The translations under genes and the position numbers were made by a program. Of a stretch of 64,000 nt of DNA, positions 32,918 to 41,750 are shown in pieces; within the stretch, counting starts at the first letter, position 1; each line of letters opens with the position of its first letter. The stretch is from contig NC_013729.1 of assembly GCF_000024345.1 (NCBI RefSeq), positions 3,100,001-3,164,000 of the forward strand. The letters run 5' to 3'. Origin of the DNA: Kribbella flavida DSM 17836. Lineage in GTDB: Bacteria > Actinomycetota > Actinomycetes > Propionibacteriales > Kribbellaceae. The notes under the pieces were generated by a model. That model searched no databases. It was given only the letters and a program-made list of their open reading frames with translations, and had not been told where the DNA came from.

Positions 32918-33490
32918 GTGCGTGACAGACGAGATTCTGCGGGCGCCGATGACCGGGCGTCAGCCGAGCGTGAGCGCCAGGCGCGCCGGGAACTGCTGGC
33001 GCTGGGAGCCGATGGCCTGGAGCGTCGTCCGTGGCAGCCGGCTCCGATCCCGCCGTCGGCCGCGGATCTGATCCACTTCTTCCTGTGGCGGTCGAGCGTC
33101 GCAGCCGAGCAGGCCCTGGAGGCCCCGACGGCGTACCGGGTGAAGGGTGACCGGAAGGCGCCGGAGGCAAGCACCACCACGCCGGAAGCAAGCACTCGCA
33201 CGCCGGAGGCAACCACTGCGACGCCTGGGGCACGCGCCGCGGCGGCGTACGGCGTACCGGCGGAGGCCGATCTCAGGGAGGCGGCGCTGGCGGCGTTGCG
33301 GTTGTTGCCGGTGGCCCGGGCGGAGCTCGACCAGCTCGAGACCGGGCTGCTGTTCACGGCGCGCGGCCTCGGGCTCACCTGGGGGCAGATGGCCCAGGCC
33401 CTCGGCCTGAACTCGCCGCAGGCGTGTCAGCAGCGCCTCGACCGGCTCACCTCGCGGGGCGCCCGCGCAACCGACGGGCCGGCGACGTGA
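32918..33490 (+). CDS. Putative DNA-binding regulator (C-terminal HTH)
   Basis: About 190 residues from the GTG at 32918, which follows GGAAGGG at 7 nt; ATG 32900 is an alternative but lies inside the operator. The C-terminal end reads GLTWGQMAQALGLNSPQACQQRLDRLTSR, a helix-turn-helix of the kind in sigma-4/MarR-like actinobacterial regulators. The middle is a Thr/Pro/Glu-rich linker (EASTTTPEASTRTPEATTATP), and the N-terminus is charged. It overlaps the following gene (GTGA). Probably binds the CAACA-N3-TGTTG sites. Family assignment is loose. Confidence 0.6.
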   Translation: MRDRRDSAGADDRASAERERQARRELLALGADGLERRPWQPAPIPPSAADLIHFFLWRSSVAAEQALEAPTAYRVKGDRKAPEASTTTPEASTRTPEATTATPGARAAAAYGVPAEADLREAALAALRLLPVARAELDQLETGLLFTARGLGLTWGQMAQALGLNSPQACQQRLDRLTSRGARATDGPAT

Positions 33491-34134
33491 CGCGCCCGTC
33501 GGCCGCCGACCTGCTGGCGCTGCACGCCGTACGCCTCAAAGGCATGGCGGACGACCTGGCCGTCGCCGATCGGTTCGCGCTCGACCCGGCGGCGACCAAC
33601 GAGCTGTTGCTCGACTTCCAGGCCTTCGGCTGGATCACCTGGAGCGAGTTCGCCGGGACCGGGGGCTGGTCGCTCACCGAGTCCGGCCGAGCGAAGAACG
33701 AGCAGCAACTGTCGTCCGAGCTGAGCCGAACGCCCGGGACGGCTGTGGTCGATGAGGTCTACCGGGACTTCCTTCCCCTCAACGACCGGCTGCAGCAGGC
33801 CTGCACGCAGTGGCAGCTCAGGCCGTCGCCCGGCGACCCGCTCGCCGCCAACGACCACACCGATCCCGCGTGGGATCGACGGGTCATCGAGGAGTTGGCT
33901 TCCCTGGCCCAGCAACTCGGCCTGCTCTCCGACCGGTTGTGCACGGCCCTCGAACGCTTCGGCGGCTACGACCGCAGATTCGCGGCCGCCCTGGACCGAG
34001 CCTCCGCCGGAGACGGCCGCTGGGTCGACGGCACCGGCATCGACTCCTGCCACACCGTCTGGTTCGAGCTCCACGAGGACCTGATCGCCACCCTCAACCT
34101 CACCCGGGGTACGGAGTACCCGCCGAACGCCTGA
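33487..34134 (+). CDS. Winged-helix-like protein paired with the upstream regulator
   Basis: 215 residues from the GTG at 33487, coupled to the previous gene. The N-terminal region LALHAVRLKGMADDLAVADRFALDPAATNELLLDFQAFGWITWSEFAGTGGWSLTESGRAKN looks like a winged helix (recognition helix then a GGWSLTESGR wing). The remaining C-terminal part is helical, with DRLQQACTQWQLRP and LGLLSDRLCTALERFGGYDRRF. Together with the upstream HTH protein it probably forms a two-gene regulator of the PEP-type enzyme. No ligand is evident. Confidence 0.6.
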   Translation: MTRPSAADLLALHAVRLKGMADDLAVADRFALDPAATNELLLDFQAFGWITWSEFAGTGGWSLTESGRAKNEQQLSSELSRTPGTAVVDEVYRDFLPLNDRLQQACTQWQLRPSPGDPLAANDHTDPAWDRRVIEELASLAQQLGLLSDRLCTALERFGGYDRRFAAALDRASAGDGRWVDGTGIDSCHTVWFELHEDLIATLNLTRGTEYPPNA

Positions 34135-34197
34135 CCCTCCAGTCGCCGGCAAGGCGTCGGGGCGCGTTCTCCCAGGGTCTGTGGTGGTGCGCCCACG

Positions 34198-34203
34198 TAT
34201 TCT
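34198..34203 (+). promoter_or_regulatory. Predicted -10 of the sirtuin gene
   Basis: TATTCT at 34198-34203 ends 7 nt before the GTG at 34211, a spacing typical of leaderless transcripts; this decided the start used for the sirtuin gene. Confidence 0.4.
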
Positions 34204-34210
34204 GGGAGTT

Positions 34211-35095
34211 GTGCGTTCCCGTCCCACGTTGAGCTGGACCCCTGGTCCTGAGGTGCTGGCGCTTGCGCCTGGTACGACGGATCTGCGGCCGGTGGCCGAC
34301 GTGGTCGCGGCCGGGGGAGTCGTGGTGCTGTCGGGCGCGGGCATCTCGACCGAGTCCGGCATCCCGGACTACCGCGGGGCGTCGGGCAGTCTGCGGACCC
34401 ACACCCCGATGACGTACGGCGACTTCGTCGGCAGCGAGGCCGGGCGGCGACGCTACTGGGCGCGCAGCCACCTCGGCTGGCGGACGATCGCCCGGGCCGA
34501 TCCCAACGCCGGGCACCGGGCCGTCGCGACGCTGCAGGCGCGCGGCTACCTGACCGCCGTGATCACGCAGAACGTCGACGGTCTGCACCAGTCCGCCGGC
34601 GCGCGCGACGTGATCGAGCTGCACGGGAACCTCGACCGGGTGATCTGCCTGGACTGCCACGAGACGAGTCCCCGCGAGGATCTCGACCGGCGGCTGCGCG
34701 CCGCCAACCCGGCGTTCGAGGGGCGGGCCCTGCGGATCAACCCGGACGGCGACGTGGAGCTGCCGGACGAGGCGGTCGAGGGGTTCCGGCTGGTTCCGTG
34801 CCGCAGGTGCGGGTCGCCGTTGCTGAAGCCGGATGTGGTGTTCTTCGGCGAGAACGTCCCGAAACCGCGCGTCGAACGCTGCTACCGCCTGATCGACGAG
34901 GCGGAGGCGATGCTGGTGCTGGGATCGTCGTTGACCGTGATGTCGGGTTTCCGCTTCGTCCGGTACGCCGCGAAGGCCGGGAAACCGGTCCTGATCATCA
35001 ACCAGGGCATCACCCGCGGCGATCCCCACGCCACCCACCGAGTCAACCTCCCCCTGGGCCACGCCCTCACCACCCTCACCTCGGCGCTGGCCTGA
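34211..35095 (+). CDS. NAD-dependent protein deacylase (SIR2 family)
   Basis: About 294 residues from the GTG at 34211; an in-frame GTG at 34181 is the alternative. Sirtuin motifs: VVLSGAGISTESGIPDYRG, ITQNVDGLHQSAG, IELHGNLDRVICLDCH with the catalytic His, the Cys4 zinc site (CLDCH and CRRCGSP), LKPDVVFFGENVP, and VLGSSLTVMSGFRF. It removes acyl groups from lysine using NAD. Flanked by a two-gene regulator and a terminator hairpin pair, it is probably monocistronic. Confidence 0.92.
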   Translation: MRSRPTLSWTPGPEVLALAPGTTDLRPVADVVAAGGVVVLSGAGISTESGIPDYRGASGSLRTHTPMTYGDFVGSEAGRRRYWARSHLGWRTIARADPNAGHRAVATLQARGYLTAVITQNVDGLHQSAGARDVIELHGNLDRVICLDCHETSPREDLDRRLRAANPAFEGRALRINPDGDVELPDEAVEGFRLVPCRRCGSPLLKPDVVFFGENVPKPRVERCYRLIDEAEAMLVLGSSLTVMSGFRFVRYAAKAGKPVLIINQGITRGDPHATHRVNLPLGHALTTLTSALA

Positions 35096-35113
35096 CCCTC
35101 CGCCGGTGGCTGG

Positions 35114-35143
35114 CGTGCAAGGTGACGACTGACGCCTTGCACG
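35114..35143 (+). terminator. Hairpin after the sirtuin gene
   Basis: A perfect 9-bp inverted repeat (35114-35122 with 35135-35143) with a 12-nt loop, 18 nt after the stop. Confidence 0.5.
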
Positions 35144-35230
35144 GCGCTATCGGTGGAAGAAGCTGCCAGCGCTGAGGGAACGCGCCGGCGGCGGGGGCCG
35201 GGGGGAGACCACCCGCCACGCCACGAAGAC

Positions 35231-35269
35231 CGCCGGGTCGCCCCACGCGTGAAGTGGGGCGGCCCGGCG
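35231..35269. terminator. Strong bidirectional terminator hairpin
   Basis: A 16-bp stem with a single G-U pair (35231-35246 with 35254-35269) and a 7-nt loop between convergent genes. It can end both the sirtuin and the SGNH hydrolase transcripts. Confidence 0.75.
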
Positions 35270-35291
35270 TCCGCCGTACGGATGGAAAGGG

Positions 35292-36323
35292 TCAGCGTTG
35301 CGCGCCGGTCCGTAGGCGGTTCAGGGTGGCCCGGTAGGTGTCAGGTAGGCCGGACTTGCCGGCCTGCCGGCTCAGTTCGTGGGCCTGGCGGGTGAACCGA
35401 GTCTGCTCGGCGGACGTGATGGTCTGCGGCTGGCCGGTGAGCTTCTTGACGGTCAGCGCCGCCACCGCCGCCTGACCTTCGAAGCGCGGGTGGTAGCTGA
35501 GCGCGCGGATCAGGTTGGTGTCCTTGCCCTGGATCCAGGCCTGGCCGTTCGGGGCGCAGGCGTCGTGGCCGGTGGACGGGCCGAAGGTGTCCAGGTACTG
35601 CGCGCCCGCCGCCTTCGCCGCGTTCTCGACGGCCTGGTTGAGCGCCTGCTCGACCGAGTACAGGTAGCGGTAGTCGCCGTCGGCGAACGGCAGGATCGCC
35701 GGGCAGGTGCCCTGCTCCGGCGCGATCTTCGGGTAGCCGACGAGTACGACGGTGGCCTTCGGCGCCTTGACCTTGATCGCCTGGGCGACCTCGGTGATCC
35801 GCGCCTGGGTCTTGGCGATGTCGGCCTTCAGCGTGTCCACCCCGTCGACGGTGAAGTGCGCCTGGCACGGGGCGCCGGTGGTGTCCCGGGCGCGCAGCTT
35901 CGGGCAGGTGTCGACGATCTTGCCGAACACTCCGAAGTCGTTGCCGCCGATCCCGAGCGTGACCAGGTCGGTGTCGGCGGTCAGCGCGTTGAACTGCGGC
36001 GGGAACGTGCCGAGCGGGGTCTGCTGCGGCTGAGTCATGTTGGTGGTGTCGGCGCCACCGCAGCTCACATCGGTGAAGCGCTGCACGCGCAGCAGCCCGG
36101 CGAGCAGCTTCGGGTAGTTGCTGGTCGACCGCAGGCACCCGAGCGACAGCAGCTCGGGCAGCGGCACCAGCGGCGCCGAGGTGTAGGAGTCGCCGAGCGC
36201 GACGTACTTCTGGTACGCCGGGGCGACGGTGGTCGGGGCGGCGGCCTGGGCCGGCGCGGCGAGGGAGAGCGCGCCGAGGGTGGCCAGCGCGGTGAAGGCG
36301 GCGGCTACGCGGTGGATCTTCAC
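35292..36323 (-). CDS. Secreted SGNH/GDSL hydrolase
   Basis: 343 residues with a Sec signal peptide (VAAAFTALATLGALSLAAPAQA). SGNH blocks are all present: block I VALGDSYTSA with Ser46, the block II Gly in SCGGADTTN, block III LGIGGNDFG and block V ALSYHPRFEGQ with the catalytic His. Paired cysteines suggest disulfides, as in the Streptomyces secreted lipase SCO7513. A C-terminal extension of about 60 residues follows the hydrolase domain. Probable extracellular lipase or esterase; substrate not predicted. Confidence 0.9.
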   Translation of the reverse strand: MKIHRVAAAFTALATLGALSLAAPAQAAAPTTVAPAYQKYVALGDSYTSAPLVPLPELLSLGCLRSTSNYPKLLAGLLRVQRFTDVSCGGADTTNMTQPQQTPLGTFPPQFNALTADTDLVTLGIGGNDFGVFGKIVDTCPKLRARDTTGAPCQAHFTVDGVDTLKADIAKTQARITEVAQAIKVKAPKATVVLVGYPKIAPEQGTCPAILPFADGDYRYLYSVEQALNQAVENAAKAAGAQYLDTFGPSTGHDACAPNGQAWIQGKDTNLIRALSYHPRFEGQAAVAALTVKKLTGQPQTITSAEQTRFTRQAHELSRQAGKSGLPDTYRATLNRLRTGAQR

Positions 36324-36439
36324 AGGACCTCCGGGGGAGTGGCAGTGCGGCCCACAGTAAGTTGAGTCACCGACCGATTACAAGGGGTGATCGCGGACCT
36401 GCTGCACCGACCCGCCGGGCGACGTGGAATCCTTCTGCT

Positions 36440-37411
36440 ATGCGTGTCTGGCACGGTTTGGACGAGGTGGGCCCCGACTACGGTCCGTCGGTGGTCACCA
36501 TCGGCAACTTCGACGGTGTGCACCGCGGCCACCAGGAGGTGCTGGCGCACGCCCGGGCCCGGGCCGAGCAGCTCGGTGGGCTGCCGGTCGTCGCGCTCAC
36601 CTTCGACCCGCACCCGATCGCGGTCCTGCGGCCCGACCGCGCGCCGGCGACGATCAGCGAGCCGGCCGAGCGAGCCCGGCTGCTCGGCGACGCGGGCGCG
36701 GACGCGGTGCTGATCCTGCCGTTCGACAAGGAGACCTCGAACTGGTCGCCGCAGGAGTTCATCGACCGGGTCCTGGTCGGCACACTGCAGGCCAAGGCGG
36801 TCGTGGTGGGCGAGAACTTCCGCTTCGGGCACCGGGCCGCCGGGCACGTCGACACGCTGGTCGAGGCCGGTGCGGTGGCCGGCTTCCAGGTCGAGGGACT
36901 GGCGCTCAAGGGCGACGGGCAGCCGTGGTCGTCGACCGCGATCCGCGAGCTCGTCGCCGCGGGTGACGTCGAGGGCGCCGCGACGGCGCTGGGCCGGCCG
37001 TTGCGGGTCACCGGGCGGGTCGTCGAGGGCGACAAGCGCGGCCGCGAGCTCGGCTACCCGACGGCGAACATCCCGGCCGAGCCGGGCGCCGCGGTCCCGC
37101 TCGACGGCGTGTACGCCGGCTGGCTGACCGTGCTCGACCCGGCACCGGGCGCCCCGGCGTACGGCGATCCGTTCCCGGCGGCGATCAGCGTCGGCAGCAA
37201 CCCGACCTTCGACGGCGTCGACCGCCGGGTCGAGTCCTACGTGCTGGACCGCGACGACCTCGAGCTGTACGGGTCGCGGATCGCGGTGGACTTCGTCGCC
37301 CGGCTGCGCGGCTCGCAGATCCGGTTCGACTCGATCGACGACCTGCTGGTGCAGATGAAGGCCGACGTGGACGCCGCGCGCCGGCTGCTCACCGGCGACA
37401 CGCCGCAGTGA
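36440..37411 (+). CDS. ribF: Bifunctional riboflavin kinase / FAD synthetase
   Basis: 323 residues from ATG 36440 (MRVWHGLDEVGPDYGPSVVTIGNFDGVHRGHQ). The N-terminal FAD synthetase domain carries the nucleotidyltransferase motif GNFDGVHRGH, VVGENFRFGHRAAG and WSSTAIRELV. The C-terminal riboflavin kinase domain has GRELGYPTANI, DGVYAGW and GSNPTFDG. It makes FMN and FAD. The order ribF-rpsO-pnp is common in actinobacteria. FAD is a cofactor of several enzymes in this window, but no direct link is implied. Confidence 0.95.
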   Translation: MRVWHGLDEVGPDYGPSVVTIGNFDGVHRGHQEVLAHARARAEQLGGLPVVALTFDPHPIAVLRPDRAPATISEPAERARLLGDAGADAVLILPFDKETSNWSPQEFIDRVLVGTLQAKAVVVGENFRFGHRAAGHVDTLVEAGAVAGFQVEGLALKGDGQPWSSTAIRELVAAGDVEGAATALGRPLRVTGRVVEGDKRGRELGYPTANIPAEPGAAVPLDGVYAGWLTVLDPAPGAPAYGDPFPAAISVGSNPTFDGVDRRVESYVLDRDDLELYGSRIAVDFVARLRGSQIRFDSIDDLLVQMKADVDAARRLLTGDTPQ

Positions 37412-37580
37412 CCAGCGGCGACGCGCCGCCGCAGCGGCGACAGGCCACCGGCCCGGGGAATTCGTCGCGCTGTCCACAGGCTGATACTGTGGACGCTGCC
37501 GTCTGAACGGCCGCGGATCGAGAGTGCCCGGGTGACCCAAGCCCCGGTGCGCCGCGCAACGGACATCGAGAGGATCGCAC

Positions 37581-37853
37581 GTGTCGTCAGCCAATCCTGA
37601 GGCGAAGAAGAAGATCATCGGCGAGTACGCCCTGACCGAGGGCGACACCGGTTCCCCCGAGGTCCAGGTCGCACTGCTCACGCACCGCATCGCGGACCTG
37701 ACCGAGCACCTGAAGGAGCACAAGCACGACCACCACAGCCGTCGTGGTCTGCTGCTGCTGGTCGGTCAGCGTCGCCGCCTGCTGAACTACCTGGCCAAGA
37801 AGGACATCAACCGCTACCGGTCCCTGATCGAGCGGCTCGGCCTGCGCCGATGA
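37581..37853 (+). CDS. rpsO: 30S ribosomal protein S15
   Basis: 90 residues from GTG 37581 ([37 protein letters not shown]). The conserved S15 core [41 protein letters not shown] and [12 protein letters not shown] is complete. It binds the central domain of 16S rRNA. A strong terminator follows 7 nt after the stop. Confidence 0.97.
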   Translation: MSSANPEAKKKIIGEYALTEGDTGSPEVQVALLTHRIADLTEHLKEHKHDHHSRRGLLLLVGQRRRLLNYLAKKDINRYRSLIERLGLRR

Positions 37854-37859
37854 CGTCGT

Positions 37860-37896
37860 GAGAAGCGGCCTCCCGCATCCCGGGTGGCCGCTTCTC
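37860..37896 (+). terminator. rpsO terminator hairpin
   Basis: A perfect 11-bp stem, GAGAAGCGGCC (37860-37870) with GGCCGCTTCTC (37886-37896), and a 15-nt loop. From there to 38117 the sequence holds no clear gene, only the pnp leader. Confidence 0.75.
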
Positions 37897-38117
37897 GCGT
37901 ATCCGTGCCCGGTGGGCGCGGCACAACTGAACATCGTCAGAATCAAGCAACGACCACCAGACGACGCGGAGCGCGTGGCGGGAGGACGACCGGTCCTCGG
38001 TAGTGGCTTTCGGGAGCAGCCGTCGGCACGACGGCGCGGCACCCGCGGGCCTCGATCGAAGACCGGCACCCCGGAAGCTCGCGCTCGCGGTCGTCGACTG
38101 TGAGAGAGGGGTATCCC

Positions 38118-40370
38118 GTGTCGGGATCCACCAACGCGCCCATGGAGGGCGCAGACTACGCCGAAGCCGTGATCGACAACGGCAGCTTCGGCACCCGCAC
38201 CATTCGCTTCGAGACGGGCCGGCTGGCCCAGCAGGCCGCCGGCTCCGCCGCCGCCTACCTCGACGGCGACACGATGGTGCTGTCGGCCACGACGGCCAGC
38301 AAGAAGCCCAAGGACCAGTTCGACTTCTTCCCGCTGACGGTGGACGTCGAGGAGCGGATGTACGCCGCGGGCCGGATCCCCGGCTCGTTCTTCCGCCGGG
38401 AGGGCCGTCCCTCCGAGGAGGCCATCCTGACCTGCCGGCTGATCGACCGCCCGCTGCGGCCGTCGTTCGTGTCCGGCCTGCGCAACGAGATCCAGGTCGT
38501 CATCACGGTCCTGGCGCTCAACCCGGACAAGCTGTACGACGTCCTGGCGATCAACGCCGCGTCGATGTCCACCCAGATCGCCGGGCTGCCGTTCTCGGGC
38601 CCGATCGGCGCCACCCGCGTCGCGCTGATCGACAAGCAGTGGGTCGCGTTCCCGACCCACAGCGAGCTCGAGGACGCCGTGTTCGACATGGTGGTCGCGG
38701 GCCGGGTCACCGACAGCGGTGACGTCGCGATCATGATGGTCGAGGCCGAGTCCACCCCGGGCACCTTCGACGCGGTCGCGGCCGGCAAGCAGGCCCCGAC
38801 CGAGGAGATCGTCGCCGAGGGCCTCGAGGCCGCGAAGGGCTTCATCAAGACCCTGGTCGAGGCGCAGTCCGCGCTGGCCGCCAAGGCGTCGAAGCCGACC
38901 GGCGAGTTCCCGATCTTCCCGGACTACGCCGACGACGCGTTCGCCGCTGTCCAGGCTGCCGCCACCGAAGAGCTCACGCAGGCGCTGACCATCACCGGCA
39001 AGCAGGAGCGCGAGGAAGCCACCGAGGCCGTCAAGGCCGCCGTGGTGGACAAGCTGGCCGCCGACTTCGAGGGCCGCGAGAAGGAGCTGTCTGCGGCGTT
39101 CCGGTCGCTGACCAAGAAGCTGGTCCGGCAGCGGGTGCTGCGGGACAAGGTGCGCATGGACGGCCGCGGGCTGGCCGACATCCGGCCGCTCAAGGCGCAG
39201 GTCAAGGTGCTGCCGCGGGTGCACGGCTCGGCGCTGTTCGAGCGCGGCGAGACCCAGATCCTCGGGGTCACCACGCTGAACATGCTCCGGATGGAGCAGC
39301 AGCTGGACACGCTGTCGCCGGAGACCCGCAAGCGCTACATGCACAACTACAACTTCCCGCCGTACTCGACCGGTGAGACCGGCCGGGTCGGTTCGCCGAA
39401 GCGTCGCGAGATCGGTCACGGCGCGCTCGCCGAGCGGGCCCTGGTGCCGGTGCTGCCGTCGCGGGAGGACTTCCCGTACGCGCTGCGTCAGGTGTCCGAG
39501 GCGCTCGGCTCGAACGGCTCCACCTCGATGGGTTCGGTCTGCGCCTCGACGCTGTCGCTGCTGTCGGCCGGTGTGCCGCTGAAGGCGCCGGTCGCGGGCA
39601 TCGCGATGGGCCTGATCTCCGGTGAGGTCGACGGCAAGACCGAGTACGTCGCGCTGACCGACATCCTGGGCGCGGAGGACGCGTTCGGCGACATGGACTT
39701 CAAGGTCGCCGGCACCAAGGACTTCGTCACCGCCCTGCAGCTGGACACCAAGCTGGACGGCATCCCGGCCAGCGTGCTCGCCGGCGCGCTGACCCAGGCC
39801 AAGGAAGCCCGCCTCACCATCCTGGACGTGATGGCCAAGGCCATCGACGCCCCGGGTGAGATGAGCGAGTTCGCGCCGCGGGTCATCTCGGTGAAGGTGC
39901 CGGTCGACAAGATCGGCGAGGTCATCGGCCCCAAGGGCAAGATGATCAACCAGATCACCGAGGACACCGGTGCCGACATCTCGATCGAGGACGACGGCAC
40001 GGTGTACATCGGCGCCACCGACGGCCCCTCGGCCGAGGCGGCCCGGGCCGCGATCAACGCGATCGCGAACCCGACCATGCCGGAGAAGGGCGAGCGCTAC
40101 CTGGGCACGGTCGTGAAGACGACCAACTTCGGTGCGTTCATCTCCCTGCTGCCCGGCAAGGACGGCCTGCTGCACATCTCGAAGCTGCGCGGCCTGGCCG
40201 GCGGCAAGCGGGTGGAGGCGGTCGAGGACATCCTGTCCGTCGGCCAGAAGCTCCAGGTCGAGATCGCCGAGATCGACGACCGCGGCAAGCTGTCGCTGAT
40301 CCCGGTCGTCGAGGGTGAGGACGGCGGCAGCGACAAGGCCGACGAGTCCGAGGCCGCGCCCGCCGAGTGA
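38118..40370 (+). CDS. pnp: Polyribonucleotide nucleotidyltransferase (PNPase)
   Basis: 750 residues from GTG 38118, which is preceded by GAGAGAGGGG at 6 nt; an in-frame GTG at 38100 is less likely. Order: two RNase PH domains ([27 protein letters not shown] and [23 protein letters not shown] ... [21 protein letters not shown]), an all-helical linker, a KH domain ([20 protein letters not shown]) and an S1 domain ([26 protein letters not shown]). It performs phosphorolytic 3'-5' RNA decay and, in actinobacteria, tail synthesis (also known as GPSI). Overlaps the M16 peptidase gene. Confidence 0.97.
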   Translation: MSGSTNAPMEGADYAEAVIDNGSFGTRTIRFETGRLAQQAAGSAAAYLDGDTMVLSATTASKKPKDQFDFFPLTVDVEERMYAAGRIPGSFFRREGRPSEEAILTCRLIDRPLRPSFVSGLRNEIQVVITVLALNPDKLYDVLAINAASMSTQIAGLPFSGPIGATRVALIDKQWVAFPTHSELEDAVFDMVVAGRVTDSGDVAIMMVEAESTPGTFDAVAAGKQAPTEEIVAEGLEAAKGFIKTLVEAQSALAAKASKPTGEFPIFPDYADDAFAAVQAAATEELTQALTITGKQEREEATEAVKAAVVDKLAADFEGREKELSAAFRSLTKKLVRQRVLRDKVRMDGRGLADIRPLKAQVKVLPRVHGSALFERGETQILGVTTLNMLRMEQQLDTLSPETRKRYMHNYNFPPYSTGETGRVGSPKRREIGHGALAERALVPVLPSREDFPYALRQVSEALGSNGSTSMGSVCASTLSLLSAGVPLKAPVAGIAMGLISGEVDGKTEYVALTDILGAEDAFGDMDFKVAGTKDFVTALQLDTKLDGIPASVLAGALTQAKEARLTILDVMAKAIDAPGEMSEFAPRVISVKVPVDKIGEVIGPKGKMINQITEDTGADISIEDDGTVYIGATDGPSAEAARAAINAIANPTMPEKGERYLGTVVKTTNFGAFISLLPGKDGLLHISKLRGLAGGKRVEAVEDILSVGQKLQVEIAEIDDRGKLSLIPVVEGEDGGSDKADESEAAPAE

Positions 40371-41680
40371 CACGAGCCACCACCAGCACTCTGCTGAGCC
40401 CGGAGCAGGGCGGTCCGGTCAAACGGACCGTCCTGCCCTCCGGGCTCCGCGTGCTTTCCCAGTCCGTGCCGGGCTTTCGCTCGGTCACCTTCGGCGTCTG
40501 GGTCGGCGTCGGCTCGCGGGACGAGCCGGTGCAGCTGTCCGGCGCCACGCACTTCCTCGAGCACCTGCTGTTCAAGGGCACCGAGCGGCGCGACGCGCTG
40601 GAGATCTCCGCGTCCCTGGATGCGGTCGGTGGCGAGATGAACGCGTTCACCGGCAAGGAGTACACCTGCTACTACGCGCGGGTGCTGGACTCCGACCTCC
40701 CGCTGGCCGTCGACGTGATCTGCGACATGATCACCTCGGCGACGCTGACGCCGGAGGACGTCGAGAGCGAGCGCGACGTCATCGACGAGGAGATCGCGAT
40801 GCACGCCGACGAGACCTCGGACCACATCCACGACCTGTTCGCCGAGCAGCTGTGGGGCTCGTCCCCGCTCGGCCGCTCGATCACCGGTACGCCGGAGTCG
40901 GTGGCCGGGCTGACCCGCCGCCAGGTCGTCGGCTGGTACCGCCGCCGCTACACCCCCGACAACATCGTCGTCTCGGTCGCCGGCAACGTCGAGCACGCGG
41001 ACGTCGTCCGGCTGGTCCGCAAGGCGTTCGAGCGGCACTGGGTCAGCGCCGAGTCGGCGCCCGCGCCGGTACGCCGCGGATCGGGGCGCCGGGTCCCGAC
41101 GTACGGGGGAGTGCGGGTGCACCGCCGGGACGTCGAGCAGGCGCACCTGGTGCTGGGCATGCCCGGGCTGGTGCGCAACGACGACCGCCGGTACGTCGCC
41201 GGGGTGCTGCACGGCATCGTCGGTGGCGGGATGTCGTCGCGGCTGTTCCAGGAGGTCCGGGAGAAGCGCGGGCTCGCGTACTCGGTTTTCACCTTCGGTT
41301 CGGCGTACGCGGACTCCGGCATGGTCGGTGTGTACGCCGGCTGCCTGCCGAAGAAGGCGCCCGAGGTGCTCGACGTGATTCGGGGCGAACTCGCCACGCT
41401 GGCCGCCGGCGGTATCACCCCCGACGAGTTGCTCCGCGGCAAGGGCCAGATGCGCGGCTCGGTCGTGATGGGCCTGGAGGACACCGGCGCCAAGATGACC
41501 CGGATCGCCAAGGCCGAACTGGTCTACGGCGAGCTGCCCACCGTCGACGAGATCCTCGGCCGCATCGACGCCGTCACCCTCGACGACGTGCACGCTCTGG
41601 CCGCCGAGCTGTACGCCGGCACGCCCGCGCTCACCGTGATGGGCCCGTTCGCGGAGAACACGGACAAGTTCACCCTCTGA
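40367..41680 (+). CDS. pepR: M16 family zinc metallopeptidase (PepR/processing-peptidase-like)
   Basis: 437 residues from the GTG overlapping the pnp stop. The inverted zinc-binding motif HFLEH (His62, Glu65, His66) is intact and a downstream Glu-rich helix ([17 protein letters not shown]) supplies the third ligand. The second M16 domain follows, with [32 protein letters not shown]. Homologues directly follow pnp in many actinobacteria. Natural substrate not known. Confidence 0.92.
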   Translation: MTRATTSTLLSPEQGGPVKRTVLPSGLRVLSQSVPGFRSVTFGVWVGVGSRDEPVQLSGATHFLEHLLFKGTERRDALEISASLDAVGGEMNAFTGKEYTCYYARVLDSDLPLAVDVICDMITSATLTPEDVESERDVIDEEIAMHADETSDHIHDLFAEQLWGSSPLGRSITGTPESVAGLTRRQVVGWYRRRYTPDNIVVSVAGNVEHADVVRLVRKAFERHWVSAESAPAPVRRGSGRRVPTYGGVRVHRRDVEQAHLVLGMPGLVRNDDRRYVAGVLHGIVGGGMSSRLFQEVREKRGLAYSVFTFGSAYADSGMVGVYAGCLPKKAPEVLDVIRGELATLAAGGITPDELLRGKGQMRGSVVMGLEDTGAKMTRIAKAELVYGELPTVDEILGRIDAVTLDDVHALAAELYAGTPALTVMGPFAENTDKFTL

Positions 41681-41750
41681 CCGAAAGCTTGGTTCGTGTG
41701 ACGCCGCTGCATCGGCAGGGGAGCCGACCTGCGATGACAGGGGACACCCG

